From the NCBI GenBank assembly GCA_025331435.1, contig JAIWNI010000186.1, positions 1 to 29,974 on the forward strand: a DNA stretch of 29,974 bases. The letters run 5' to 3'. Below are positions 1 to 9,518 of this stretch, in pieces (the first letter of the stretch is position 1; each line of letters starts with the position of its first letter). The DNA comes from Choanephora cucurbitarum (lineage: Eukaryota; Mucoromycota; Mucoromycetes; Mucorales; Choanephoraceae). Both the position numbers and the translations under genes were made by a program. The notes beneath the pieces are model-generated. The model saw nothing but the letters and a program-made list of their open reading frames with translations, made no database searches and was not told the DNA's origin.

Positions 1-2
1 CT

Positions 3-1001
3 GCTTTGGATATGCGAGCCGCATTTCATCAGATTCCCATGCATCCTAACTCTATAGATAAAACAGGCTTTATTTGTAAATATGGTGTTTATGCTTATAA
101 AATGATGCCTATGGGTCTATCTTGTTCTCCATCGACGTATCAGAAGTTAATGGACATTTGCTTTCAGCCACTTCTCAACAAATGTATTGTATCCTACTTG
201 GATGATCAAAATGTTTTCTCTCCCAATGAAGATCAACATCTCAAGGATCTGGACAGTGTCTTCCGCTGTGTATCTCGTGCAAAATTGATGCTCAATCCAT
301 CTAAATGTTTTTTCTTCAAAGAAAAACTTAAGTTTCTGGGACACGTTATAACGAAGCAAGGTATTCAAGCTGATCCGGCCAAAATAGAAAAGATACAACA
401 GTTCCCTAGGCCCCAGACTGTAACAGAAGTAAAAAGTTTTGTCGCCCTCGCGTCTTACTATCGAAAATTTTGTCACAACTTTGCAAAAATTGCCCGACCT
501 TTACATAATTTAACCAAAACAACTGGAAACGTTAAGAAGTGGGATGAAGAAGCTGAAGAGGCTTTTAACAAATTAAAAGAACTTTTGACTACTCCCCCTG
601 TCCTTGCTCGACCTGATTTTACTCGTCCGTTCATATTACAAACAGATGCGTCTCGAAAAGGGCTTGGCTGTGTACTTGCTCAGCTGGGATCTGACGGTAG
701 AGAGCATGTTATTCTATACGCCAGTAGAGGCTTAAAAGGTGCCGAGGAAAACTATGGTGTGTCCAAACTAGAATGTCTTGCTGTTGTATGGGCCGTCAAA
801 TTACTCCGTCCATACTTGTTAGGATCCCAATTCGTTGTAGAAACCGACCACTCCGCCCTGAAAGGACTTTTAAACTCGAAGGAAACTACCGGTATAATAG
901 CCCGCTGGCAGGCCATCCTTAGTGAATACACATTTGAAGTCAAGTACAAACCTGGAAGAATCAACAACAACGCCGACTTTCTGAGCCGTCTGGGCTATTA
1001 A
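3..1001 (+). CDS. Ty3/gypsy reverse transcriptase (C-terminal part) and RNase H, 5' cut by window edge
   Basis: This is the polymerase protein that copies retrotransposon RNA into DNA and removes the RNA strand. The frame is already open at base 3, so there is no real start here. It begins with the conserved LDMRAAFHQIPM block of reverse transcriptase. The catalytic YLDD is at 195-206, followed by the LNPSKCFFF and LKFLGHVI blocks. The RNase H domain shows its acidic residues: D in QTDASRKG (645-647), E in SKLECLAV (771-773), D in VETDHSAL (845-847) and D in NNADFLSR (975-977). After YLDD the usual isoleucine is replaced (YLDDQNVFS), a small oddity. The ORF stops right after the RNase H domain, with no linker into integrase in frame. 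There are no internal stops. Family assignment is secure; activity is not known. Confidence 0.93.
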   Translation, partial: ALDMRAAFHQIPMHPNSIDKTGFICKYGVYAYKMMPMGLSCSPSTYQKLMDICFQPLLNKCIVSYLDDQNVFSPNEDQHLKDLDSVFRCVSRAKLMLNPSKCFFFKEKLKFLGHVITKQGIQADPAKIEKIQQFPRPQTVTEVKSFVALASYYRKFCHNFAKIARPLHNLTKTTGNVKKWDEEAEEAFNKLKELLTTPPVLARPDFTRPFILQTDASRKGLGCVLAQLGSDGREHVILYASRGLKGAEENYGVSKLECLAVVWAVKLLRPYLLGSQFVVETDHSALKGLLNSKETTGIIARWQAILSEYTFEVKYKPGRINNNADFLSRLGY

Positions 1002-1046
1002 ACTAGTTATCGACCGCAATTGTCGTAAAACTAGTTATCGATCGCA
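999..1046 (+). repeat. Two tandem 20-bp direct repeats (28-bp period)
   Basis: The motif AACTAGTTATCGAYCGCA occurs at 1001-1018 and again at 1029-1046, just after the RNase H stop and just before a TATA box. This arrangement looks like upstream promoter elements, which is inference. Confidence 0.7.
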
Positions 1047-1052
1047 GAGACC

Positions 1053-1059
1053 TATAAAA
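1053..1059 (+). promoter_or_regulatory. TATA-box-like element upstream of the integrase ORF
   Basis: TATAAAA sits 7 bases after the second direct repeat and is followed by a long pyrimidine-rich tract, then the integrase ATG at 1341. The same TATA plus CT-rich arrangement precedes the second gene of the transposon at 13682-13760, so it fits the promoter style of this genome. Promoter function is inferred. Confidence 0.45.
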
Positions 1060-1089
1060 CGGGACATACTTTCGCCCATAAATACACTG

Positions 1090-1335
1090 CTATCTCTACT
1101 TCTTTTCCTTTCTTCTTTTTCTAATTTTTTTTTCCATTATTTTCTTTTTCTATTTCTTTTTCTATTTCTTTTTCTATTTCTTTTTCTATTTCTTTTTCTA
1201 TTACTTTTTCTAATTCTTTTATTTCTTTCTCCTTGTCATTCTTGTATCTTCTTTCTTTTCTTTTCATCTTTGTCTTTTTCCCCTTTCTGGCCATTTCTGT
1301 TGATTTCTTTTTCATCTCTTTTATCTCTCTCTCTA
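1090..1335 (+). repeat. Pyrimidine-rich tract with 12-bp tandem units
   Basis: Almost every base is T or C. Between about 1138 and 1203 the unit TATTTCTTTTTC is repeated about five times in a row. On the opposite strand this reads as an E-I-E-K repeat, an artefact of the 12-bp period. It lies where a 5' leader of a separate integrase transcript would be. Confidence 0.85.
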
Positions 1336-1340
1336 CTTTT

Positions 1341-2702
1341 ATGGACCCGGTCTTATACAATAATCTCATTTACTACTTACAAACTCTAGAATTCCCTCCT
1401 AGAATAACTCCCGAGCAACAACAACAATTACTTAAGACACGTCCACATTATTTCGAAGACAAACAAAAGCTATACCTCAAATCACCAATGCGACAAGTGC
1501 TGTTACCTCCAGAAGCTCAATTAATATTTCAACTCAATCACAATCATCCTCTTGGTGGTCATTTTGGATATCAAAATACTCTCGACAAAATCACCCGAAA
1601 ATATTATTGGCCCGCTATAAGAAAAGATATACAAACCTGGGTTTCCTCTTGTGATCATTGCCAAAGAAAAGGAAAAGAAACTCTACAAGAACAGCCTCAT
1701 TCAGTCCCTGTGCCCACTCAGCCGTTCTCTCTTCTATCAATGGACATAAAACATGTATCTTCTTCGCGAGGAGGACATCGTTATATTATAGTTGCAATCG
1801 ATTATTTCACTAAGTGGACCGAAGCCCGTGCTCTAATACACGCCAACTCTATCGAGGTCTACAACTTCTTTGTTGAGGACATAATATGTCGACATTCCAC
1901 ACCACACACACTCATCACTGACAATGGCTCGCCGTTTAGGAATTTGCTGATAGATACTCTATGTGAACAATTCAAAATCAAACATCGGTACTCCTCTGCT
2001 TATCATCCACAAGGAAATGGCCTGGTGGAACGGTTCAATCGAACTCTAGGGGGATGTCTGATGATGCTCCCTAACGAAGAAAAAGCTGATTGGCATTTGT
2101 ACCTACAACCAATGCTGTATTCCTATAGAACAATTGTACAAGCCTCCACCCGAAAATCTCCTTTCGAACTTCTCTACGGCTATTATCCTCGCACTCCAGC
2201 AGATAATAATGTTCAACCTGACATACAATTCTTAGACGAAATCTCGTACGATGAAATTCTTCGAATATTCACACACACAACAAGAACACTACAACAATCT
2301 AGAAAACAAGCCCATGATTATCTCCTGAAAGCCCAAGCACAACAACAAAAGATGACTCTTAAAAAACTGAAGGGAAAACAGGAAGGCAAACCTCCATTCC
2401 AAACAGGAGACCTAGTTCTATGGTATGATGACGCGGTAGCAGAGGATCTAGGAGCAAAGATCCAAGACCGTTACACTGGTCCATACATCGTACAACAAGG
2501 ATTCAACAATGGGACCTATCTCCTCAAAACCACACAAGGACAAGTATTACCACGACATGTTCATGGGAATAAGTTGAAGATTTATAAGTCTCCCAACTTA
2601 CAAACCAACGGCTTTCTTTCCACTTATCCAAATGAACTTACCGGAACCACTACTGGACGAGCTGTTCGATTTCGAACTTACATGCCTCCCCCTCAACAGT
2701 GA
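1341..2702 (+). CDS. Ty3/gypsy integrase in its own ORF (453 aa)
   Basis: Integrase inserts the DNA copy of the retrotransposon into the genome. The N-terminal zinc-binding HHCC domain is visible as H-x4-H (HPLGGH) and C-x2-C (CDHC). The catalytic core has D135 (SMDIKH), D194 (ITDNGSPF) and E230 (GLVERFNRT), the DD35E spacing of retroviral-type integrases. The C-terminal GPY/F module is seen as DRYTGPYIV. I chose ATG 1341 (MDPVLYNN) because upstream the frame runs into the low-complexity CT tract. The ORF is complete and unbroken. In most Ty3/gypsy elements integrase is fused in frame to RNase H; here a stop, two direct repeats, a TATA-like box and a CT tract separate them. The last 71 bases overlap the next ORF. 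Confidence 0.93.
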   Translation: MDPVLYNNLIYYLQTLEFPPRITPEQQQQLLKTRPHYFEDKQKLYLKSPMRQVLLPPEAQLIFQLNHNHPLGGHFGYQNTLDKITRKYYWPAIRKDIQTWVSSCDHCQRKGKETLQEQPHSVPVPTQPFSLLSMDIKHVSSSRGGHRYIIVAIDYFTKWTEARALIHANSIEVYNFFVEDIICRHSTPHTLITDNGSPFRNLLIDTLCEQFKIKHRYSSAYHPQGNGLVERFNRTLGGCLMMLPNEEKADWHLYLQPMLYSYRTIVQASTRKSPFELLYGYYPRTPADNNVQPDIQFLDEISYDEILRIFTHTTRTLQQSRKQAHDYLLKAQAQQQKMTLKKLKGKQEGKPPFQTGDLVLWYDDAVAEDLGAKIQDRYTGPYIVQQGFNNGTYLLKTTQGQVLPRHVHGNKLKIYKSPNLQTNGFLSTYPNELTGTTTGRAVRFRTYMPPPQQ

Positions 2703-3033
2703 CAAGACCTCTGCAATGCCCTCTGATGTCCCCCTTGACTATTCTCTTTTATCTCAACTACAAACATTACACACTCAATTAATCACTCTCCGTAGACAAG
2801 AAAGAAAAATAAGAAAACGCTTTATCACTATCAGTGCTACTCAGGTCAATCCGACAAAGACTCCATCAATCGCTTTTCCTTCCGCATACAAAAGCCGCTA
2901 CCAATCTTCTTTTTCCAACCAACATCATTTCAATAGTATTTTCAAAGAGGTCCTCCTATATCATAAACAACAGTATCCATTAAGCAAGAAAAACCGTAAG
3001 GGACTTACTTTCCCCCACTCCGAGGGCATGTAA
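2632..3033 (+). CDS. Small ORF between integrase and the 3' LTR, unknown function (133 aa)
   Basis: The ORF starts at ATG 2632 inside the integrase end, in the +1 frame, and ends at a TAA (3031-3033) formed by the first bases of the putative LTR. A second possible start is ATG 2716 (MPSDVPLDYS). The first 35 residues are acidic and overlap integrase. From residue about 40 there is a helical, strongly basic stretch (LQTLHTQLITLRRQERKIRK). The C-terminal third is rich in Ser, Phe, His and Lys. I do not recognise a domain. It sits where env-like or accessory ORFs are found in some Ty3/gypsy elements, but there is no signal peptide or membrane segment. It may be a nucleic-acid-binding accessory protein, or chance. 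Confidence 0.5.
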   Translation: MNLPEPLLDELFDFELTCLPLNSDKTSAMPSDVPLDYSLLSQLQTLHTQLITLRRQERKIRKRFITISATQVNPTKTPSIAFPSAYKSRYQSSFSNQHHFNSIFKEVLLYHKQQYPLSKKNRKGLTFPHSEGM

Positions 3034-3636
3034 CACCCCAGTGTGACTTGAAAAACATCATTCGTATAAATAACCCCAAAAATGATATTTCAATAAACAA
3101 CTTTATCTTACCCTTTGATTTTAAAAATTGACCTTTCTGAATACAACTGTCTGCCCGAAGTTGTTTAGATACATTATTTTCACTATCAAAAGAGATACCT
3201 TTAATAACTCTACCTATCTGATCGATTCCTTGAAGTTATTTTAACTAAGTATCTGTTTGTTCGACTCTTCGAAATATAAGTTATATTCGTTAACTAAAGT
3301 CGAGTGACCCACTAAATAAAAACGTCTAAAAACATCTTGATTATCTTTGAACCCTCCAGTTCTTAAGTGATAACAATTTCTTCTGTTCCTTGTAACTTTA
3401 CCGCGCTAGATCGTAAATAAGTTACTTCACTCAAACAGTTAGACCCAATTAAATAAACCTTTAACAGTTCATTACGAAGTCCTTGAGCCTTTACAGGTCT
3501 CTTTACTAAAACTACGTAAATTATCACTCTCTATAAGTCTTACGAGATCTATTTTAATACGAGTGTGCTGTGTCATAAACCCTCCTCCCTTATTTTTCTC
3601 TGAATTTTGAAACAAATCCTTCCCACAAATCTTACA
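3029..3636 (+). repeat. Probable 3' LTR of the Ty3/gypsy element (about 608 bp)
   Basis: The sequence begins TGTAACACCCC, a common Ty3/gypsy LTR start, directly after the last ORF, and a candidate end ATCTTACA is at 3629-3636. Start TGTAA and end TTACA form the usual inverted TG...CA termini. A TATAAATA (3065-3072) and an AATAAA (3092-3097) lie near the left end. The short purine run GAGGG just before 3029 is a weak polypurine tract. The left border is fairly good; the right border is a guess because the 5' LTR is not in the window. Confidence 0.55.
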
Positions 3637-4058
3637 GTAGTGCATAGTTTCCTTATTTGGAAAGCGACTGCTGTTGAGTTTAAAATATTACTATTATGTA
3701 ATATTACTAAATCAAATATTTGATATAGTAATATGATTTTGAAAATTTTAATATATTACTAAATCGAGGTTCGACTGTAGCGTACTGCCATATATAGCGA
3801 ATCATCATCACAAATAATCACTCTTTGCACGTCTATTTCGGGCTTGACGTCGAATATGTCCCTGAGTGATAACTGTACAACACCTGACATAGCTGGTCCT
3901 GAAAAAAGTTAGACATCAAACTGCCGCATGTGGAAATCATGTTAATAATACAATGACAATCATGCATAAATGGAGAGTTTTTTTTTCATGATTGCCTCCA
4001 TTCAAATACATTTGTCTCTGGTACTACATTCTTCTCAACTTGAATAATCCTATTAAAC
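3637..4058. other. AT-rich spacer and putative left end and promoter of element 1
   Basis: There is no ORF here. It holds an AT palindrome (3701-3734), a degenerate match to the transposon terminus (about 3896-3917, including AAAAAAGTTAGACA, compared with AAAAAATTAGACA in the right end of element 3), and a promoter-like stretch (CATAAATGG near 3965 followed by T-rich sequence) just upstream of the transposase ATG at 4059. Confidence 0.4.
3701..3734. repeat. Near-perfect 34-bp AT palindrome
   Basis: ATATTACTAAATCAAATATT continues into its own reverse complement, with one mismatched base pair. Part of the arm (ATATTACTAAATC) recurs at about 3752-3764. It lies between the LTR and element 1. Confidence 0.75.
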
Positions 4059-7000
4059 ATGTCTCCTGCTGACCGTACTCCTCGCCAAAGACGCTTCCGT
4101 CCTAACTCTGTCAATCCATTGTTGGTCTAGTTGTCTAGATCGATGTCTAATGAAGGTCCTTCAAGAAACATTAGCTCTGTGGGTTCTGCCATAAGCGAAA
4201 CAACTGAAAACGAACTTGTTTCCATAGGCACTCAAATGTTTGGTCCTGCTCAAAAAGAGCGTGCTTACATGGATCTTCCACATTATGATCAAGAAGTTCT
4301 GGAGTCTGCTTTTGATGCGTTTGAGGTGACCGGTGATGAGCTTCTTTGGGATGACATTCATATGGCTGACCAAAATGATCCTATGGATTTGGATGATCAA
4401 AATAATTAACGAACTAAATATCAGATGTGCTGATATTAATAAACACCTACTTTTCGGGAGATGTCATGCCCGAAGTACCCTCTGCAATTGACATGAATGT
4501 CCAAGTTCCCGTCAATTTGTTCACACCTACTGAATCGGACGACATTCTACTCTTAAACACTTGTAGAAAGACCGGCCAAAATGTCAATGGTACTACCCAG
4601 TTTCAAAAATCCTTTAACTATTATTTGAAGAAATGTGGAGGTAAGGACAATTGCTTTTTTAGTAGTGATCATATTTATAATACCTTTACGAGACAGTTAC
4701 AGCCAAGATTGCAAGCATTAATGCAACGCTAGCTCTCATCAAACGCACTATTGAGTTCTCACCTGTTGTCCAGCACGAAGTTTGTAAAAAGGTTTGCTAT
4801 TTTTATGATTCCGATGACAATTCTGACAGAATGCAATGCCCTGTCTGCAAGGAGTCTCGTAATGTAAGCAAGAAAACCTACGTCCAGTATGTTTCGATTG
4901 CCAAGAAGATTGCTCAGTTTTTGGCAGTCCATAACAAGCGTCAAAAGCTTGAATACTGCAATGAAACATTTGGCCAAGAAGCAGATCATCAAGGCGAGTA
5001 TTTTGATATCTTTTGAGATGAATTCTCTCAAGATATGAAGCAAAATAATAAGTTCACTCTTTCACTCGAAAAAGGTGTTTTGCTTGCTATCAATGGCTTT
5101 ACCTCTAGAAAGTCATCCAAGTCAATGATGATTATCCATGTCATCCTCTTGAATTATACTCCTGTGATCCGGTAAGTGAAGTGAGCATTGTTTGGAGATG
5201 AAGCACTCACATTTTTCTGCCATAGCTTCTTGAAAGAAATATGTTTGAAGCAGCTATTTTATGTATTGATGGAAAGCGTGACATCAAAAGTTTTCTGCGC
5301 TCATAATAAAAGAATTTGAGTTGCATGACAAGATTTTATGAGGATTACATCTGGTCCTAATGATCCGGTTCTTGCACACATGCATCTTGTCTGCGTCACC
5401 TCCGACTTGGTCGAAAGCAACAAGCTAGTTGACTTTGATGGTAAGAACTATATATGTAAGATATGACACAATAGGTCGCAGTAATAATTGTTACCTTTTG
5501 ATATAGGTCATGGTTCGTGGTATGGTTGCAAATATTGCCTCAGTAAGTGATATTACAGTTCATGATATTTTCAAATTTATTCACTTGCACATTTCTGATA
5601 GCAAAAGGACAGCACCCTGATTATGAGTGTAAGGGTGGCATGTATTACCCTCTGCGCAACCAGCCTGAAAGAATTGTTGCAAGTTTAATGATGAAGACTG
5701 AAGTAAGTACTAGAGTAGTATATTTTGCATATCAATCTAACCTGTAGTTGTTAGGATTTTGTTGATGAACGCTTCGGTGTCAAGGCACCTTTAATCATCG
5801 GTAATCTTTCCACCTTTAAATCGCCTTTTTTTGTTGCACTGGACAAGTTTCATCTCGCTTCTAATGTTGCAAAACTACTGTATGAAATTTTGTCTCCCTC
5901 TTTTTGTGAAAAATATATGTACAAAGGCAACGAAGGTAGCTACCCTTTTAAAATTCCTGGTGATGCTGGTGCCTCTACTGAGAAACCGCTTGGGTTGAGT
6001 GAAGCTCACGTTTCGCAGCACTTCCATGGCAGTTGGCTTCCTTACAACTTGTGCTCCAAAACCAAGCCCTACGGCATATCGATCTGTTTGTTGGCTCGAC
6101 ATGATCAGATACACCTTCCATACTTTGGATGGCTCCTTATCTTAGTGATGTTGCTGCAAAGGCTTTAGCTGCTGTTGATTCGTGGTATTACCACAATGCT
6201 GTCTACGAAACCTGGATGAGGCAGATATCAAAGAGATGGAGAAGTAAGTACACTTTAACCTAAAGTATGTTTCATTTTACTAACGCTATGACTTCTTTGT
6301 TAGGGATTTTGAACATTGGTTCGTCTTCCTCGATAGATGCATCGTTGCGAAAACTTTATCCAAGACTGTTTATCGTATCAACATGCACCTTCTCTCGCAT
6401 GTGGGTGACTACATTCGTTACTTGGGTCCAATGCCTGCCACTAGCGCAAGATCAATGGAACGGTCAATTGGTGTGTTGAAACGCTCGATGAAGGCCTCCA
6501 ATAACGTAGCAGCCTACAACAACAACAGTTGTCGAAACAAATGCGCTCATGGATTTCGTGGATTTCTCGGCGTTGGTTGACTTGACTATTTTGGGACGAC
6601 GAAAAAGAAGACACGACTTTTCCGCGATCATCCTGAAGCTGACAATCTTCCGCAATTATGGGCTCCCTTCTTCTCTCATCCAGACTACTGCATTTACAAG
6701 TCGAACACGGATACCTGGGTTGAAGGGCTGTTCCATATCAAGTCGTTTGGCAAGGCAGTCTTCAATTTGATGGCAAGAATTGAAGGAGTCACACTGCCCA
6801 AATTGATGCTGAAGCAGATGAAGTACCAGGTAACTTTTTCGACCAAGTTGTGGAAAGATGATTAGGTGTATAGATCGTCTCTTGATATCAGCAAGGCAAG
6901 AAACACGAAGAAAAAGGACCCTACTATGTTATGTTCGAAGTCAATCAGAAAAACAAACAAAAGTAAGTTTATTATCCGTTTTCTTGGGTATTATTCGTAT

Positions 7001-7379
7001 TATTTACTGTATTGTCTTTCAGCAACTATACTATCGTATGGTATGTTTGTGGAATTGTCTGTTTCTTCGCCTTTTTTCGGACAAGTCAACCGAAGGCAAG
7101 CCTTTGCGTTTCGTTCTGGGTGAAGTTTTAGAAGGTAATAGATCTCCTTCTTTGCCTAATGTACCTGAAGTCAAAGAAGTTGGCACTACTGGTAGCAAGT
7201 ATATAGCATCTGATGCAAGAGACCTTGCCTGCCCAGTGAGTTTGCTTCAGGTAGTGAGGAATTGCAATGGCTCTGAGGTCATCTCCCCCTGAAGAAAAGT
7301 AACTGAAAAAGGTACAGTTTCTCCAAAAGACATGCACAGGTCTGCAGGTATAACTACCACTTTATTCCCCGCCAAATAG
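4059..7379 (+). pseudogene. Tnp2-like (CMC/CACTA-type) transposase, broken multi-exon copy
   Basis: This is the transposase of element 1, recognised by exon-by-exon alignment with the better copy at 9961-13216 and by Tnp2-like blocks: CPVCK with YVSIAKKIAQFLAV, VLLAINGF, GSWYGCKYCL, MYYPLRNQP, SPFFVALDKFHL, SHVGDYIRYLGP and SARSMERSIGVLKRSMKASNN. Visible introns include 4641-4702 and others starting GTAAGT at 5173, 5543, 5701 and 6243. Damage is heavy: TAG at 4128 (codon 24), TGA at 5014, frameshifts in the 5290-5400 and 6130-6240 regions and near 6520-6640, a TAG after WKDD, and a frameshift near 7075. The aspartate of the AIDGF block is Asn here (codon 5092-5094). The C-terminus reads ...MHRSAGITTTLFPAK and ends at the TAG 7377-7379. 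It cannot encode an active enzyme. Confidence 0.85.
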
Positions 7380-7765
7380 TTACCTTTTCTCTAATTTCTG
7401 TACCACTTCATCCACGTTTTTAAAAAAAATAAAAAATGAATACTCAATTTGTAAAATTGGTGAAACAGATAGATGATAGTCGAAATCGAAAAGTGTTTAG
7501 GTAGTTGAATAAGTACGAAGCTGAACTTAGCTCAATTTTCTTTGTGATGCAAAGTGAAAAAGTAGCGTCAAAAATCAGCGGGCTTTCATTTCATGGTTAA
7601 AAAAGAATATGATGTGTAACTACAGACGCGGGCAGAAGGTTTCAGATGTGTCTTTCCATATTAGGGCTATGAAACGGAGTTTTGACCACTTTGTTCTTAT
7701 TTTTACGTGCTGACACAGAAATTAGACATTTAACTCATGAATCCGTGCCCAAATTTTAATCGGTA
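7340..7765 (+). repeat. Terminal block of element 1, shared (inverted) with element 3
   Basis: Reading 17740 down to 17302 on the reverse strand gives a clearly homologous sequence. Shared pieces include AGAAATTAGACA, TTAACTCATGAAT, TTTTGACCACTTTGT, ATGATGTGTAACTA and GTGTCTTTC. The first bases encode the transposase C-terminus; the rest is non-coding subterminal DNA. It contains no other gene. Confidence 0.85.
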
Positions 7766-7770
7766 AATTC

Positions 7771-8714
7771 ATGGAAGTAAGTATCTTGACCTCACCTCTT
7801 TGTAGTTATGTACAAGCTCTTAGACCTACTAATAATATGAGAGTACAATACGCCATGTCTTTTAACGACTCAAACCTAGCTGAAACATTACAAAAATTAT
7901 CTTCTTTTCTGCTTTCTATTGGTAATAGGTTTTATCCTGCCTTGGCTTCTACAAGCTTTATGTGCATCCCAGATAGTTTGGTTTTACCTGGAAGTAGCCT
8001 TTCTGATCTTTGTAAGCATGTGTATAACAATCTCGAACGAGCAGCAGACATCCTTCCTGACAACTTGAAACTGAGGGCTATTCTAACGCCAACTAACGCC
8101 AACGATACTAAAGTCAACATTTCTCATTTAAAAAGTTTCCAGGTGACTACACCGAATACTTGAGCATTCATGATGCTTTAAATGAAGATGATGCGTTAAG
8201 GTTTCCTCATGAATATCTTGATTCTTTTGTCTGTAGTAGCATACCACCTTAGAGATTGAAACTAAAAGTTGGATCCCTTGCGATGATGTTGAAAAATCTT
8301 TACCCTTCTCAAGATGTGTGCAATGGCATCAGGTTGGTTTGTAAGGCTTTCATGCCGCATTCAATTCAAGCTGAAGTTGCAACAGGCCCTCACAAAGGTA
8401 AGCCTTTCATCATCCCCAGAATCAACATCCTTACAACCATTGAGCAAGTTGATGTTGAATTTAAACGGTGTAAATTCCCAATCCGTCCAGCTTTTGCTAG
8501 AACTATTAACAAGTTTCAGAGCCAAACTTTGGATTCAGTAGGTCTATACCTACCTGATCATGTCTTCTCACACGGGCAACTCTATGTTGCTCTCTCTTGA
8601 GTAATAAGACCAGAAGACATTAAAATCCTAACCACTGCACCTATATCAACTCTGGCCTTTGGAGGAGAAAAATATACGTTAAATATTGTCTATATTGAAA
8701 TCTTTCGCAATTAA
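7771..8714 (+). pseudogene. Helitron Pif1-like helicase, C-terminal fragment
   Basis: The fragment begins around the LRPTNNMRVQ block, in the middle of the helicase, immediately right of the end of element 1, and runs to the protein end (TAA 8712-8714). Typical Helitron helicase blocks are visible: LKVGSLAMMLKNL, the DVCNGIRLVCKAF block, FPIRPAFARTINKFQSQT and VFSHGQLYVALS. It is broken by a frameshift near 8135, a TAG at 8250-8252 and a TGA at 8598-8600 exactly where the family has the arginine of ALSR. The motif usually read as INKSQGQT is altered to INKFQSQT. The fragment differs clearly in sequence from the helicase at 22819-24243, so it comes from another Helitron lineage. The 5' part of its gene is not visible on the other side of element 1. 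Confidence 0.85.
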
Positions 8715-8731
8715 CACACCGATTAACTCAT

Positions 8732-8796
8732 AGGGGAGTAAATCGACGTTTTACTCCCCTGAACTCACTCCCTGATAACTCCCGAGGGAGTGAGTT
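8732..8796. repeat. Two tandem perfect hairpins
   Basis: Hairpin 1 has 11-bp arms AGGGGAGTAAA (8732-8742) and TTTACTCCCCT (8750-8760) with a 7-base loop. Hairpin 2 has 12-bp arms AACTCACTCCCT (8762-8773) and AGGGAGTGAGTT (8785-8796) with an 11-base loop, followed by T6. They lie 17 bp after the Helitron helicase stop. Helitron 3' ends carry a hairpin near CTRR, and CTGA follows hairpin 1 directly, but the usual spacing is not seen. Confidence 0.85.
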
Positions 8797-9518
8797 TTTT
8801 CACTTTCTCCCTTTCGCGTTGCAGAAACAAATAAAGTTATAACCTTATTTTCTAGTACAAAAAGATAAATTTGGATGTTTGTATTCATTACTTTGATCTC
8901 AATTAGGACGCTTGTGCTCATTAGATTTAATCTCAATATGGTAAATAATCCCTTTTAAATAGTAAGAAATAGCACTTTGATTGGGTTTTATGGTTTATAA
9001 TGATTGGCTTTTATTTTAAAAAATATCTACCCCGATGGGGCTGAATGTACAATACTAATATGGGCTTCCTAGGAGCATTCGTACGGCTCACGGGAGAAAT
9101 TTGAGCAGGTCTAAAAGATGGACACTGACACGGAACAGTGGTAATGATATCTCAAACAACTGAGAGGGAAGGAGACAGCACGATACGGCTACAAGCGTTT
9201 GGATATAGAGAAGGCGATATCAGAGAAGCTCATGGCACTAAATGTATCAAAAGTAAAGCTAATATAAAACTCTAACAACGAGATAAATGTAAAACTACCG
9301 TTTCACAAGCAACGGATATGGAAGACCCTATCAATATGAATTAAACAAAGCGTCTACTATATAGTTAATATAATTTCCTTTCACAAAGTTGACAGTTTGG
9401 GCTTATCTTCAAGAAATTAATAACGCTGCAATAGGTAAGAAAATTATATTACAAAATGGAGTAAAAACCTACCATAATCAAGATAAAAACATCTTCAAGT
9501 GACTAGTAGAGCATATAG
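8797..9518. other. Spacer without recognisable genes
   Basis: Both strands were read and no supported coding region was found. It is AT-rich with one short inverted repeat (CCCCGATGGGG near 9031) and ends at the left terminus of element 2. Confidence 0.5.

Larger units (their letters stand above)
1..3636 (+). mobile_element. Ty3/gypsy LTR retrotransposon, 3' part
   Basis: The order reverse transcriptase, RNase H, integrase, LTR is the Ty3/gypsy (Metaviridae-type) order. The 5' LTR, gag, protease and the first part of reverse transcriptase lie before the window. Unusually, the polymerase is not one ORF: RNase H ends at a TAA at 999-1001, and integrase starts anew at 1341 after a promoter-like block. 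A third small ORF overlaps the integrase end and runs to the putative LTR. All visible coding parts are open, so the copy may be fairly young. The right border at 3636 is inferred from the LTR ends and is less certain than the left part. Confidence 0.85.
3896..7765 (+). mobile_element. Element 1: decayed CMC/CACTA-like DNA transposon
   Basis: The right border is clear: ...AATTTTAATCGGTA at 7752-7765 is the inverted complement of the CACCGATTAAAATT start of element 3. The last 425 bp (7340-7765) align inverted with 17302-17740. The left border is weak: only a degenerate terminus at about 3896. The element holds only a broken transposase gene (4059-7379). No counterpart of element 2's second gene is present. 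No target duplication could be read, because the left end is unclear. Confidence 0.6.

Noticed and set aside
147..476. Minus-strand ORF of 109 codons
   Set aside because: Shadow of the reverse transcriptase frame, which shows strong conserved motifs.
1121..1369. Minus-strand ORF with E-I-E-K repeats
   Set aside because: It is only the translation of the 12-bp pyrimidine repeat on the opposite strand; no protein-like sequence outside the repeat.
8718..8727. CACCGATTAA, identical to the first 10 bases of the element 3 end
   Set aside because: The match ends after 10 bases and no inverted partner was found in the following 800 bp; probably chance.
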